DNA of 64,000 nucleotides from Gemmatimonadota bacterium (GTDB lineage Bacteria > Gemmatimonadota > Gemmatimonadetes > Gemmatimonadales > GWC2-71-9). Shown here piece by piece: positions 15,954-24,659 of this stretch (its first letter is position 1; the number at the start of each line of letters is the position of its first letter). Below the pieces are notes generated by a model. It did not search any database. It was not told where the DNA came from and saw nothing but the letters and a program-made list of their open reading frames with translations. The DNA is taken from positions 1-64,000 of the forward strand of contig JADKJZ010000011.1 of assembly GCA_016720805.1 (NCBI GenBank), written 5' to 3'. The translations under genes were made by a program, and so were the position numbers.

Positions 15954-18173
15954 ATGAGTGCAGCTGTGTCGGGTGCAGGATCGGGAGCGGTGCTGGACGA
16001 ATTCACGTACGATGATGCCATCGTCCGCAAATTTCTCGTTGCCTGCTTCGTCTGGGGCCTGATCGGAATGATCGTGGGGCTGCTGATCGCCCTGCAGCTC
16101 GCCGATCCCGCTTTCAATCTCGGACTGCCGATCACGTCGTTCGGCCGGCTCCGCCCTCTCCACACCAACGCGGTGATCTTCGCCTTCGCCGGCAACGCGT
16201 TCTTCTGCGGCTGCTACTACTCGTCGCAACGATTGCTGAAGACGCGGATGTTCTCCGACGCCCTCAGCAATTTTCATTTCTGGGGCTGGCAGGCGATCAT
16301 CGTCGCGGCCGCGATCACGCTGCCGCTCGGGATGACCCAGGCCAAGGAGTACGCCGAACTCGAATGGCCGATCGACATCGCGATCGCCGTGGTGTGGGTG
16401 GCCTTCGCGGTGAACTTCGTCGGGACGATGGTCAAGCGGCGCGAACGGCACCTCTACGTGGCGATCTGGTTCTACGTCGCCTCGATCGTGACCGTCGCGG
16501 TGCTGCACATCTTCAACAACCTCTCGGTTCCGGCTGGCGCCTTCAAGAGCTACTCGATCTACGCCGGCGTGCAGGACGCCTTCATGCAGTGGTGGTACGG
16601 CCACAACGCCGTCGCCTTCTTCCTGACGACGCCGTTCCTCGGGCTGATGTACTACTTCATGCCGAAGGCGGCGGGGGGGCCGGTGTTCTCGTACCGGCTG
16701 TCGATCCTGCACTTCTGGTCGCTGGTCTTCCTCTACATCTGGGCCGGGCCGCACCACCTCCACTACACGGCGTTGCCGGAGTGGGCGTCGACCCTCGGGA
16801 TGATCTTCTCGGTGATGCTCTGGGCGCCGAGCTGGGGCGGCATGATCAACGGCCTGCTCACGCTGCGCGGCGGCTGGCACAAGGTCGTGGATGACCCGAT
16901 CCTCAAGTTCTTCGTCGTCGGCATCACGGCGTACGGCATGTCGACGTTCGAGGGCCCGATGCTCTCGATCAAGAGCGTCAACGCCCTGGCCCACTACACC
17001 GACTGGATCATCGCCCACGTCCACACCGGCGCCCTCGGCTGGAACGGCTTCCTCACCTTCGGCATGGTCTACTGGCTGCTGCCGCGCCTCTTCCAGGCGC
17101 CGCTGCACTCGAAGAAGCTGGCGGGGCTCCACTTCTGGATCGCGACCTTCGGCATCATCCTGTACGTCGTGGCGATCTACAGCGCCGGCGTGACGCAGGG
17201 GCTGATGTGGCGTGCCTTCGACGAGACCGGTCGCCTGATGTATCCGGACTTCGTCGAGACGGTCGCCAAGCTGATGCCGATGTACTGGGTGCGCGTCGTG
17301 GGCGGGTCGCTCTACATCGTCGGCATGCTGCTCTTCGGCTGGAACATCCTGATGACGTGGCGCGCACGGCCGACGACCTACGAGGTTCCGGTGATCCGGG
17401 CCGCGCCGCTCGCGAAGGCGTACGTGCCGGAGCCGACGCACGTGCCGGCGGGTGAGGGCGTGATCGGCCGGATCCGCGCGATGCGCTACCACCGCCGGTG
17501 GGAGCGGATGCCGGTCTTCTTCACGGTGCTGGTCGTGCTGGCGGTCGTGGTCGCGTCGCTCTTCGAAATCCTGCCGACCTTCCTGATCAAGGCGAACGTG
17601 CCGACGATCGCGTCGGTGAAGCCGTACACGCCGCTCGAGCTCTACGGGCGCGACATGTACATTCGCGAAGGCTGCTTCAACTGCCATTCGCAGCAGATCC
17701 GCCCGCTCCGCTACGAGACGGAGCGGTATGGCGAATATTCCAAGCCGGGCGAGTCGGTGTACGAGCATCCGTTCCTCTGGGGCTCGCGCCGCATCGGGCC
17801 GGATCTGGCGCGCGAGGGCGGGAAGTATCCCAACCTCTGGCACGTGCGGCACTTCGCCAACCCGCGCGAGCTGGCGGCGAAGTCGATCATGCCGGCCTAT
17901 GCCCACTTCGCGACCAACACGATCGACTGGGACGTGATTCCCAAGCGCGTCGATGCGATGGCGATGCTCGGCGTGCCGTACGGCGATGCGATCAACAACG
18001 CCGTGCCGATGGCGAAGGCGCAGGCCGCCGAGCTGGCCGCCGAGGTCGAGCGGTCGGGTGGACCGGCCGGACTGGCCGATCGCGAGGTGATCGCGATCGT
18101 CGCCTACATGCAGCGCCTCGGCCGTGACATCAAGTCGGCACCGGCTGTCGCCGCCGCGGGACGGGCGCCATGA
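15954..18173 (+). CDS. ccoNO: cbb3 cytochrome c oxidase, fused subunits I and II (CcoNO)
   Basis: A 739-residue fusion. Residues 1-480 are the haem-copper subunit CcoN: HTNAVIF near residue 67, WWYGHNAVAFFLTTPFLG, WAGPHHLHYTALPEW (Cu-B histidines) and HYTDWIIAHVHTGALGWNG (haem ligands). A linker and one membrane helix (about 515-540) lead into CcoO, with the haem c motif CFNCH near residue 571, SQQIRPLRYETERYGEYS, the family motif WGSRRIGPDLAREG and a distal Met in SIMPAYAHF. Fused CcoNO is known from Bacteroidetes-like lineages. The enzyme reduces O2 at low oxygen tension and pumps protons. GGGAGG lies 10 bases before the ATG. ccoQ overlaps its stop by four bases. Confidence 0.95.
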   Translation: MSAAVSGAGSGAVLDEFTYDDAIVRKFLVACFVWGLIGMIVGLLIALQLADPAFNLGLPITSFGRLRPLHTNAVIFAFAGNAFFCGCYYSSQRLLKTRMFSDALSNFHFWGWQAIIVAAAITLPLGMTQAKEYAELEWPIDIAIAVVWVAFAVNFVGTMVKRRERHLYVAIWFYVASIVTVAVLHIFNNLSVPAGAFKSYSIYAGVQDAFMQWWYGHNAVAFFLTTPFLGLMYYFMPKAAGGPVFSYRLSILHFWSLVFLYIWAGPHHLHYTALPEWASTLGMIFSVMLWAPSWGGMINGLLTLRGGWHKVVDDPILKFFVVGITAYGMSTFEGPMLSIKSVNALAHYTDWIIAHVHTGALGWNGFLTFGMVYWLLPRLFQAPLHSKKLAGLHFWIATFGIILYVVAIYSAGVTQGLMWRAFDETGRLMYPDFVETVAKLMPMYWVRVVGGSLYIVGMLLFGWNILMTWRARPTTYEVPVIRAAPLAKAYVPEPTHVPAGEGVIGRIRAMRYHRRWERMPVFFTVLVVLAVVVASLFEILPTFLIKANVPTIASVKPYTPLELYGRDMYIREGCFNCHSQQIRPLRYETERYGEYSKPGESVYEHPFLWGSRRIGPDLAREGGKYPNLWHVRHFANPRELAAKSIMPAYAHFATNTIDWDVIPKRVDAMAMLGVPYGDAINNAVPMAKAQAAELAAEVERSGGPAGLADREVIAIVAYMQRLGRDIKSAPAVAAAGRAP

Positions 18174-18376
18174 GCCTCACCGACCTGATGAGCAACGCGG
18201 GGCTCTCGAGCTACGCCGAGGTGGCCCTGGTCCTCTTTCTGGCCTCCTTCCTCGGCATCGCCTGGTGGGTCTTCCGCCCCTCGGCGCGCCTCCGCTGGCA
18301 GGCGGCCGCCCGGCTTCCCCTCGACGACGCGCCGACGACGCCGTCCAGTCCTTCCGCAGGAGCGTCCCATGAGTGA
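18170..18376 (+). CDS. ccoQ: cbb3 oxidase subunit CcoQ
   Basis: A 68-residue protein with a single membrane helix (about 17-37, EVALVLFLASFLGIAWWVFRP), the usual CcoQ/FixQ layout. CcoQ is thought to stabilise the oxidase. It starts in an ATGA overlap with ccoNO and overlaps ccoP by eight bases. The C-terminal tail is Ala/Pro/Ser-rich and longer than the core. Small size makes the assignment depend mainly on position. Confidence 0.8.
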   Translation: MSLTDLMSNAGLSSYAEVALVLFLASFLGIAWWVFRPSARLRWQAAARLPLDDAPTTPSSPSAGASHE

Positions 18377-18923
18377 CCAGGATCGCCTGATCGAGCACAG
18401 CTACGACGGGATTCAGGAGTACGACAATCCGATGCCGGCCTGGTGGGTGACCACCTTCTGGCTGACGATCATCTACGCGGTGTTGTACTACTTCAATGTC
18501 TTCGGCATTGGTGAAGGGAAGGGGCGGCAGGCCGAGTATCAGGCGGCGATGGCGACGGCGGCCGCCGAGCATCCGGTGGTGGCGTCGACGGTGACGCCCG
18601 AACAGTTGCTGGCGATGGCCGCCGACCCGAAGAGCGTCGAGGAAGGGAAGGAAGTCTTCACCAAGAACTGTGTGGCCTGTCACGCGGCGGACGGCGGCGG
18701 CCTGATCGGGCCGAACCTCACGGACGACTCGTGGATTCATGGTGGCACGATCGACAAGATCCACACCACCATCGTTGACGGTGTCCTCGCGAAGGGGATG
18801 CCGGCCTGGGGCCAGATGCTCAAGCCCGAGGACGTGGAGCACGTGACCAGCTATGTCTGGTCCCTGCACGGCACCACGCCCGCCAAACCGAAAGTTGCAG
18901 AAGGAGTCGTGGAACCCCGATGA
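18369..18923 (+). CDS. ccoP: cbb3 oxidase subunit CcoP, single-haem form
   Basis: A 184-residue membrane-anchored cytochrome c. The N-terminal CcoP signature is present (HSYDGIQEYDNPMPAWWVTTFWLTIIYAVLYY), including one membrane helix at about 27-45. Only one haem site is visible, CVACH near residue 101, with the distal Met in AKGMPAWGQML; classical CcoP has two haems and about 290 residues. A one-haem CcoP together with a fused CcoNO is an arrangement seen in Bacteroidetes-like lineages. It would deliver electrons to CcoO. The overlap with ccoQ upstream and ccoG downstream points to one transcript. Confidence 0.9.
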   Translation: MSDQDRLIEHSYDGIQEYDNPMPAWWVTTFWLTIIYAVLYYFNVFGIGEGKGRQAEYQAAMATAAAEHPVVASTVTPEQLLAMAADPKSVEEGKEVFTKNCVACHAADGGGLIGPNLTDDSWIHGGTIDKIHTTIVDGVLAKGMPAWGQMLKPEDVEHVTSYVWSLHGTTPAKPKVAEGVVEPR

Positions 18924-20317
18924 CCGCCCCGGCCGCGAGTGGCCGTGTCTTGCCGACGTTGAACGAGGACGGATCGCGCAACTGGATCCGTCCGAAGCCT
19001 GCCGCTGGCGCGTGGTTCACGCGTCGGCGGATCGTGGCGTATGTCCTGATGGTCGTCTTCATCGGGATCCCGCACGTCCGCATCCACGGACTGCCGGCGA
19101 TCCTGCTGGACGTGCCGCGTCGCCAGTTCACGATCCTCGGTACCACCTTCCTGCCGACCGACACGCTGCTGCTCATGCTGCTGCTCGGCTCGGTGGTGAT
19201 CGCCATCTTCCTCTTCTCGGCGCTCTTCGGCCGCGTCTGGTGCGGCTGGGCCTGTCCGCAGACCGTCTACCTCGAGTTCCTCTACCGGCCCATCGAGCGC
19301 CTCTTCGAGGGCGGCCGGAGCGGCTCGCTCCAGCTCGACCGGAAGCGGTCCCACTTCCATCCGCGTCGCCTCGCCAAGTACGCGGTCTACCTGGCCCTCT
19401 CGCTCCTGCTGGCGCACACCTTCCTCGCCTACTTCGTTGGCGTCGAGGCGCTCGAGCGGTGGGTGCGACTCTCACCCGCGCAGCACCCGACGCCCTTCAT
19501 CGTGATGGCGTTCACGACCGCGATGATCTTCACCGACTTCACCTGGTTCCGGGAGCAGACCTGCCTGATCGCCTGCCCCTACGGCCGCTGGCAGTCGGTG
19601 TTGCTGGACAAGCAGTCGGTGATCGTCGCCTACGATTATGTGCGTGGGGAACCGCGGGGCCACGCCAAGCCGCGTCCCGCCGACGCCGGCGACTGCATCG
19701 ACTGCGGGGCCTGTGTCACCACCTGCCCGACCGGGATCGACATCCGCAACGGACTGCAGATGGAATGCGTCCACTGCACCCAGTGCATCGATGCCTGCGA
19801 CGCCATCATGACGCAGGTCGGCAAGCCGAAGGGGCTGATCCGCTACAGTTCGCAGGATGCCCTCGCCGGCCAGCCGAAGCACATGCTGCGCACGCGCGTG
19901 GTGCTCTATCCGCTGGCGCTGACGCTCTTCTTCGGTGGCTTCCTCTACTCGCTGGGCACCCGTCCGGCGGCCGACATCACCGTGTTGCGCAGTCAGGCCG
20001 AACCGTTCCGCGTCGAGCCCGATGGTCGGGTGGCCAACCAGGTGCGTGTGCGGGTCGGCAACCGGAGCCGAACGGAACAGGTGTACACCATCACCGTGCT
20101 CGGCGCCGACGCCGGCGAAGTGATCGCCCCGGAAAGCCCGCTGACGGTCAAGGCCAACGACCTGCGGACCACGTCGCTCTTCATCCTGCTGCCCCGGAGT
20201 GCCTTCGTGAACGGCAAGCATGACGTGACGATCCGGATCACCGCGGGCGCGGGCTTCACCAGGGACACGCCGTTCAACCTCCTCGGCCCGGTCGCGGCCG
20301 CCGGCAGTACGCCATGA
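18920..20317 (+). CDS. ccoG: Cytochrome oxidase maturation protein CcoG
   Basis: A 465-residue membrane protein with about five transmembrane segments and two [4Fe-4S] clusters, required with CcoI for copper delivery to the cbb3 oxidase (CcoG reduces copper). The cluster motifs lie in CIDCGACVTTCPTG and CVHCTQCIDACD at about residues 258-295. Other CcoG features are the CGWACPQTVYLEFLYRPIER block near 110 and the CLIACPYGRWQSVLLDKQSVIVAYDY block. The C-terminal 100 residues form the Ig-like domain usual in the family. It starts inside the ccoP stop (ATGA) and ends inside the fixH start. Confidence 0.95.
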   Translation: MTAPAASGRVLPTLNEDGSRNWIRPKPAAGAWFTRRRIVAYVLMVVFIGIPHVRIHGLPAILLDVPRRQFTILGTTFLPTDTLLLMLLLGSVVIAIFLFSALFGRVWCGWACPQTVYLEFLYRPIERLFEGGRSGSLQLDRKRSHFHPRRLAKYAVYLALSLLLAHTFLAYFVGVEALERWVRLSPAQHPTPFIVMAFTTAMIFTDFTWFREQTCLIACPYGRWQSVLLDKQSVIVAYDYVRGEPRGHAKPRPADAGDCIDCGACVTTCPTGIDIRNGLQMECVHCTQCIDACDAIMTQVGKPKGLIRYSSQDALAGQPKHMLRTRVVLYPLALTLFFGGFLYSLGTRPAADITVLRSQAEPFRVEPDGRVANQVRVRVGNRSRTEQVYTITVLGADAGEVIAPESPLTVKANDLRTTSLFILLPRSAFVNGKHDVTIRITAGAGFTRDTPFNLLGPVAAAGSTP

Positions 20318-20853
20318 AGTCGCCCTTCTCGAAGGAACGGATCTGGCCGACGATGATCACCGCGGCGTTGCTCGGCAACGTTGTCCTGGGCGTGGTGCTG
20401 GTGCGTCTGGCCGGCGGCGATCGACACTTCGCGGTGGAATCGAACTACTACCAGAAGGCGATCGGCTGGGATTCCACGATGGCCCAGGATGGCCGCAACG
20501 CTGCGCTGGGCTGGGTGGTATCGCCCAGCCTCGGCGCGGTACGCGCGGGCGGCCGTGACACCCTCGTGGTCACCCTGCACACCGCCGCAGGCGAGCCGGT
20601 GATTGGCGCCGCCGTGACGCTGGAGGCGATGCCGATCGCGTATGCCGGCGAGGTCGCGCGCGCCACGCTCATGGCCACCGGCGAGCCGGGCGAGTATGCC
20701 ACGGCTGGCCTGATCAACCGCGCCGGGCTCTGGGAGTTGCGTCTCGCCGCCGTGCGCGGCACCGATCGCTTCACCGAGAACCTGCGGCTCGATGCCTCGA
20801 CCACCGCCGTGGCCACGGTGGTGACCGCGCGGCCCGGGGACGCGCCGAAGTGA
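20314..20853 (+). CDS. ccoH: FixH/CcoH-family oxidase assembly protein
   Basis: A 179-residue protein with an N-terminal membrane helix (about 11-31) and an extracytoplasmic beta-rich domain. The sequence ESNYYQKAIGWDSTMAQD after the helix is the FixH signature. FixH/CcoH binds the assembling oxidase and is needed for its stability. It overlaps ccoG and the next gene by four bases each, placing it in the usual G-H-I-S order. Confidence 0.85.
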   Translation: MKSPFSKERIWPTMITAALLGNVVLGVVLVRLAGGDRHFAVESNYYQKAIGWDSTMAQDGRNAALGWVVSPSLGAVRAGGRDTLVVTLHTAAGEPVIGAAVTLEAMPIAYAGEVARATLMATGEPGEYATAGLINRAGLWELRLAAVRGTDRFTENLRLDASTTAVATVVTARPGDAPK

Positions 20854-21608
20854 CCTTCGCCCTCGCGGTGCTGGTGGCATCGCTGCTCGGCAGCGTCCAT
20901 TGTGCCGCGATGTGCGGGGCGTTCACCTGTCTCTATGCCCCGGCGGGCAGCACGTGGCGCGAGAGCCGCAACGCGCACGCAGCGTACAACGTCGGTCGGC
21001 TGGCGGCCTACCTCCTCCTCGGCACCGTCGCCGGACTGCTCGGCGCCGGCCTCGAACGGGCTGGCACGCTCGCCGGGGTGCAGCACGTCGCCGCAATCGC
21101 CACCGCGGTGCTGCTCGTGGTGTGGGGCGCCCATGCCCTGTTGATCGCCAGCGGGGCGTCGGTGAAGCCGGTGCGGCCGCCGGCGGCGTGGCAGCGAGCG
21201 ATGGGAAGTGTCCTCCACCGACTGATGGACCGCCCGCCGGTGGTGCGAGCGGCGGCTACCGGGCTCTTCACCACGCTGCTGCCGTGTGGCTGGCTCTACG
21301 CGTTCGTGGTGACGGCCGCCGGCACCGGCACGCCGTGGCAGGGTGCCACCCTGATGGCGGTTTTCTGGCTCGGGACGCTGCCGATGATGCTTGCCGTCGG
21401 CGTGGGCCTGCAACAGCTCGCCGGGACGTGGCGTGCACGCCTGCCGATGGCGAGTGCCGCCACCATCCTGCTCCTCGGCATGCTCTCACTGGCCTCGCAT
21501 CTCGATCTCGTCCCCGCAGCGCACTGGTTGCACCGGGTGATGCCCTCGGTGCCGGTGGCTGCTGCCGCGCCGACCGCGTCGGCCGCACCTCCTGTGCACC
21601 ACCACTGA
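20850..21608 (+). CDS. DsbD_2/SafE-like membrane protein of the cco operon
   Basis: A 252-residue protein with about six membrane segments. The opening LLGSVHCAAMCGAFTCLYAP has the cysteine/histidine signature of the DsbD_2 ('sulfite exporter TauE/SafE-like') family that commonly sits between fixH/ccoI genes in cbb3 operons, and a second helix pair carries TTLLPCGWLYAF. The conserved cysteines suggest copper or thiol handling in oxidase biogenesis rather than sulfite export. The C-terminus ends in HHH, a possible metal-binding tail. It overlaps ccoH by four bases and is followed by ccoI after seven bases. Confidence 0.8.
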   Translation: MTFALAVLVASLLGSVHCAAMCGAFTCLYAPAGSTWRESRNAHAAYNVGRLAAYLLLGTVAGLLGAGLERAGTLAGVQHVAAIATAVLLVVWGAHALLIASGASVKPVRPPAAWQRAMGSVLHRLMDRPPVVRAAATGLFTTLLPCGWLYAFVVTAAGTGTPWQGATLMAVFWLGTLPMMLAVGVGLQQLAGTWRARLPMASAATILLLGMLSLASHLDLVPAAHWLHRVMPSVPVAAAAPTASAAPPVHHH

Positions 21609-21615
21609 CCGCTCC

Positions 21616-24087
21616 ATGATCGCCACGCAACTCGGCACGCCCTGCACGCATTGCGGCCTGGCCGTCCCGCCCGCCTTGCTGGCGAGCGATGGCGCCGCGT
21701 CGTTCTGTTGCAGCGGGTGTGAGACCGCGTACGGCATCGTGCAGCAGAGCGGTCTGGGGCAGTACTACGCCTTCCGCGAGCGGCGCGAGACGGCGGTGCA
21801 GAGCAGTGGCCACTCGTTCGAGGAGTTCGACCACCCCGCGTTCGCCGAGCTGTATGTGCAGGCGACCGCAGACGGGCGCGCCATCACCGAGCTCTATCTG
21901 GAAGGCGTCCATTGCGCCTCCTGCGTCTGGCTGGTCGAGCGGGTACCGCTCCTCCTCCCGGGTGTCGTGCGCGCGGAGCTGGATGTGCGGCGGGCACTGG
22001 CACGGATCGAATGGGACCCGCAGCAGTTGCCACTCTCCCGGGTGGCGCGCACACTGGACCAGCTCGGCTACACGCCGCATCCGTTCCGTGGCGTCGCGCG
22101 GGACGCGATGCGCCGTCGTGAGGACCGCGCCATGCTGGCGCGCATCGGCGTCGCCGGGGCGATTGCCGGCAACGTGATGCTTCCCGCGCTGGCACTCTAC
22201 TCCGGAGAATTCGCCGGGATGGAAGCGGCGTACGAGGGACTGTTCCGCTGGGTCTCCCTCGGGCTGACGATTCCGGCGATGCTCTTTCCAGGGCGCGTCT
22301 TCTTCACCGGTGCGGTTGCCGCGCTCCGCACACGTCGGCTCCACATGGACTTGCCGATCGCCCTGGCGCTCGGCGCGGGCTTTGTGCGCGGGGCGATCAA
22401 CACGGTGGCGGATAGTGGCCCGATCTATTTCGACGGCGTCACCATCCTGATCTTTGCCCTGCTCACCGGTCGCTTCCTGCAGCAGCGCGGCCAGCGCGCC
22501 GCGGCCGATGCCGCCGAGCTGCTCTACTCGCTGTCGCCCGATTCGGCCCGCGTGGTGACCGAGGATGGCAGCGAGCGCACCATGCCTGCGGCGGCACTCC
22601 TCCCCGGGATGTCGGTGCGCGTCCGCGCCGGCGAGAGCTTCCCGGCGGACGGTACCATCATCGACGGCAGCACCTCCGTCAACGCTGCCCTCCTCACCGG
22701 CGAATCGCGGCCGGTCACGGCGGTGGCCGGTGATGTCGTGCACGCCGGCACGCTCAACGTGGCGGCGCCGGTGACGGTGCGGATCGAGGAAGCGGGGGCC
22801 ACCTCGCGACTCGCGCGGTTGCTGCGGCAGGTGGAGGAGAGCAGCGCGCGCCGGGCTCCCGTCGTGGCGATGGCCGACCGGATGGCGGGGGTCTTCGTCG
22901 CCGCGGTGCTGGTGCTCGCCGTCGCGACGTTCGCGCTCTGGGTCGGCCGCGACGACGTCGCGGCGTGGGACAACGCCATCGCGCTCCTGATCGTCACCTG
23001 CCCCTGCGCACTGGCCCTCGCGACACCGCTCGCGGTGACGGTGGCCGTGGGCCGCGCGGCGCGGGCCGGGATCTACATCAAGGGCGGAGACGCGCTCGAG
23101 CAACTCTCCCGTCCCGGGCACCTGGTGCTCGACAAGACGGGGACCGTGACCGAGGGTCGCACGGCACTGGTGAGCTGGCATGGCGATCCGTCGGTGCAGG
23201 CGATGGTGCTTGCCCTGGAAGCGGGATCGTCGCACCCGATTGCCGACGGCTTCCGCCGTGCGTGGCCGGAGCTGCTCCCGCCGATCGCCGAGTCGGTCGC
23301 GCACGTCGTCGGTGGCGGCATCAGCGGCGTGGTGGAGGGCCGGAGCGTACTTGTTGGCTCGCCGCGCTTCGTGATGGCGGAGGCCGAGGGTGGCGACTTT
23401 CTGCTGGCCACCCTTCGCGGGCGCGCGCTGACCCCGGTGCTGGTCGCGGTCGACGGCGTGGTCGTCGCGGCGGCGGGGCTGGGCGATCGGGTGCGCGATG
23501 GTGCCGCCGAGGCGCTCGGCGCGCTGCGTCGCCGCGGCTGGCGCACCACCTTGCTCTCGGGGGATGACCCGGCCGTCGCGGCAGAGGTCGGTGCCGCCCT
23601 TGGCTTCGCCGCCGATGAGGCCATCGGCGGGGCGACCCCGGAAGAGAAATTGGCGCGGATCACCGCGTGGCGTGCGGAGGGTGGTCCGGTGGTGATGGTG
23701 GGTGACGGAGTGAACGATGCCGCCGCGATCGCCGCGGCGCATGTCGGCATCGGCGTGCATGGCGGCGCCGAGGCCTGTCTCGCGACGGCCGACGTCTATC
23801 TGACGTCGCCCGGGCTGGCACCGCTGGTGGGGTTGATGACCGGCGCCGAGCGGACGATGCACGTGATCCGCCGCAACATGGTCTGGGCGCTGATGTACAA
23901 CGTGGCCGGCGTCGCGCTGGCGATGTCCGGCACCATCTCGCCGCTGATCGCGGCGCTCATGATGCCGGCGAGTTCGCTCACCGTGGTCCTCGGCAGCTGG
24001 CTCGGGCGCACCTTTGCGCCGATCTCCGGCGCGGCGCCGAGCGGGGCGGTCCCCACGGCGCCGCGCGTCGTCGAGGCGGCGGCATGA
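21616..24087 (+). CDS. ccoI: Copper-translocating P-type ATPase CcoI
   Basis: An 823-residue P1B-type ATPase supplying copper for the oxidase. It opens with an extra cysteine-rich domain (CTHCGLAVP and FCCSGCETAYGIV) typical of CcoI/FixI, then a heavy-metal-associated domain with CASC (HCASCVWLVERV). The membrane CPC motif is in CPCALALATPLAV near residue 460, followed by the phosphorylation site DKTGTVTEG, the HP motif in SSHPIADGF and the hinge GDGVNDAAAIAAAHVGI. All catalytic residues are present. The position after the DsbD_2-like gene and the four-base overlap with ccoS support CcoI rather than a general copper exporter. Confidence 0.95.
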   Translation: MIATQLGTPCTHCGLAVPPALLASDGAASFCCSGCETAYGIVQQSGLGQYYAFRERRETAVQSSGHSFEEFDHPAFAELYVQATADGRAITELYLEGVHCASCVWLVERVPLLLPGVVRAELDVRRALARIEWDPQQLPLSRVARTLDQLGYTPHPFRGVARDAMRRREDRAMLARIGVAGAIAGNVMLPALALYSGEFAGMEAAYEGLFRWVSLGLTIPAMLFPGRVFFTGAVAALRTRRLHMDLPIALALGAGFVRGAINTVADSGPIYFDGVTILIFALLTGRFLQQRGQRAAADAAELLYSLSPDSARVVTEDGSERTMPAAALLPGMSVRVRAGESFPADGTIIDGSTSVNAALLTGESRPVTAVAGDVVHAGTLNVAAPVTVRIEEAGATSRLARLLRQVEESSARRAPVVAMADRMAGVFVAAVLVLAVATFALWVGRDDVAAWDNAIALLIVTCPCALALATPLAVTVAVGRAARAGIYIKGGDALEQLSRPGHLVLDKTGTVTEGRTALVSWHGDPSVQAMVLALEAGSSHPIADGFRRAWPELLPPIAESVAHVVGGGISGVVEGRSVLVGSPRFVMAEAEGGDFLLATLRGRALTPVLVAVDGVVVAAAGLGDRVRDGAAEALGALRRRGWRTTLLSGDDPAVAAEVGAALGFAADEAIGGATPEEKLARITAWRAEGGPVVMVGDGVNDAAAIAAAHVGIGVHGGAEACLATADVYLTSPGLAPLVGLMTGAERTMHVIRRNMVWALMYNVAGVALAMSGTISPLIAALMMPASSLTVVLGSWLGRTFAPISGAAPSGAVPTAPRVVEAAA

Positions 24088-24296
24088 GTGTCCTCTTCCT
24101 GATTCTGCCGCTGGCGCTGGTGCTGGTGGGGGTCGCGGTGTGGGCCTACATCTGGTCGGCGCGGGGCGGGCAGTTCGACGACCTCGACACACCGGCGGTG
24201 CGCCTGCTGCACGACGACGGCGAGTCGCGGGTCAACGACGTCCGCGCAGTTTCTCGATCGTCCGCCGATCCTTCTTCGACGGCCGCCCCTCGCTGA
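24084..24296 (+). CDS. ccoS: cbb3 oxidase maturation protein CcoS
   Basis: A 70-residue protein with one N-terminal membrane helix (LFLILPLALVLVGVAVWAYIW) followed by SARGGQFDDLDTPAVRLLHDD, the near-invariant CcoS signature. CcoS is needed for cofactor insertion into the oxidase. It starts in an ATGA overlap with ccoI and is the last gene of the operon. Its last 21 codons overlap the opposite-strand hslR gene by 65 bp, so the Ser/Ala-rich tail may be dictated by that gene. Confidence 0.9.
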   Translation: MSVLFLILPLALVLVGVAVWAYIWSARGGQFDDLDTPAVRLLHDDGESRVNDVRAVSRSSADPSSTAAPR

Positions 24297-24627
24297 ACTC
24301 CAGCGACGGCGCAAGCCGGAGCTGATCGGCGAGCAGTGCGCGTGCGGCCGCGGACGCCTGGGTCTCCTGATAGAGCTCGGCAGCCTGCGCCGCGGTCCCG
24401 CGCCGCTCGCCAACGCCGGTCACCACCACCTCGAAACGATACGGCGCCACCCGGACCACGATGGTGTCGCCGGCACGCACCGTTCGCGCCGGCTTGGCGC
24501 CGTCGCCGTTGACGTCGACCTTGCCACCCAGCACCGCCTCGGTTGCGGCGGAGCGGGTCTTGTAGAAGCGGGCGGCCCAGAGCCACTTGTCGAGCCGGAC
24601 TGCCGTTGCTGCGTCCTCGCGGGCCAT
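24232..24627 (-). CDS. hslR: S4-domain RNA-binding protein, Hsp15-like
   Basis: A 131-residue basic protein. Residues about 8-70 form an S4 RNA-binding domain (VRLDKWLWAARFYKTRSAATEAVLGGKVDVNG, then PARTVRAGDTIVV), and the lysine/arginine-rich C-terminus EFSEGRPSKKDRRTIEKLRGRR matches the Hsp15 family. Hsp15 rescues 50S subunits that carry a stalled nascent chain after heat shock. The ATG at 24627 has GGAG eight bases upstream; an upstream extension in frame exists but is unlikely. The 3' end is antisense to ccoS. A TGTAATAT sequence around 24665 on this strand may be its -10 box. Confidence 0.88.
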   Translation of the reverse strand: MAREDAATAVRLDKWLWAARFYKTRSAATEAVLGGKVDVNGDGAKPARTVRAGDTIVVRVAPYRFEVVVTGVGERRGTAAQAAELYQETQASAAARALLADQLRLAPSLEFSEGRPSKKDRRTIEKLRGRR

Positions 24628-24659
24628 CTCGTCTCCAGGGTGGGCGTCGTCGCGGTGGA

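Noticed and set aside
15927..17906. Long open frame on the minus strand (659 codons) over ccoNO
   Set aside because: Codon bias of the GC-rich ccoNO gene leaves the opposite frame open; the translation is Arg/His/Asp-rich with no domain, and the plus-strand gene is certain.
21268..24192. 974-codon minus-strand open frame over ccoI
   Set aside because: Shadow of ccoI, composed of Arg/Asp/His/Gly repeats with no family resemblance.
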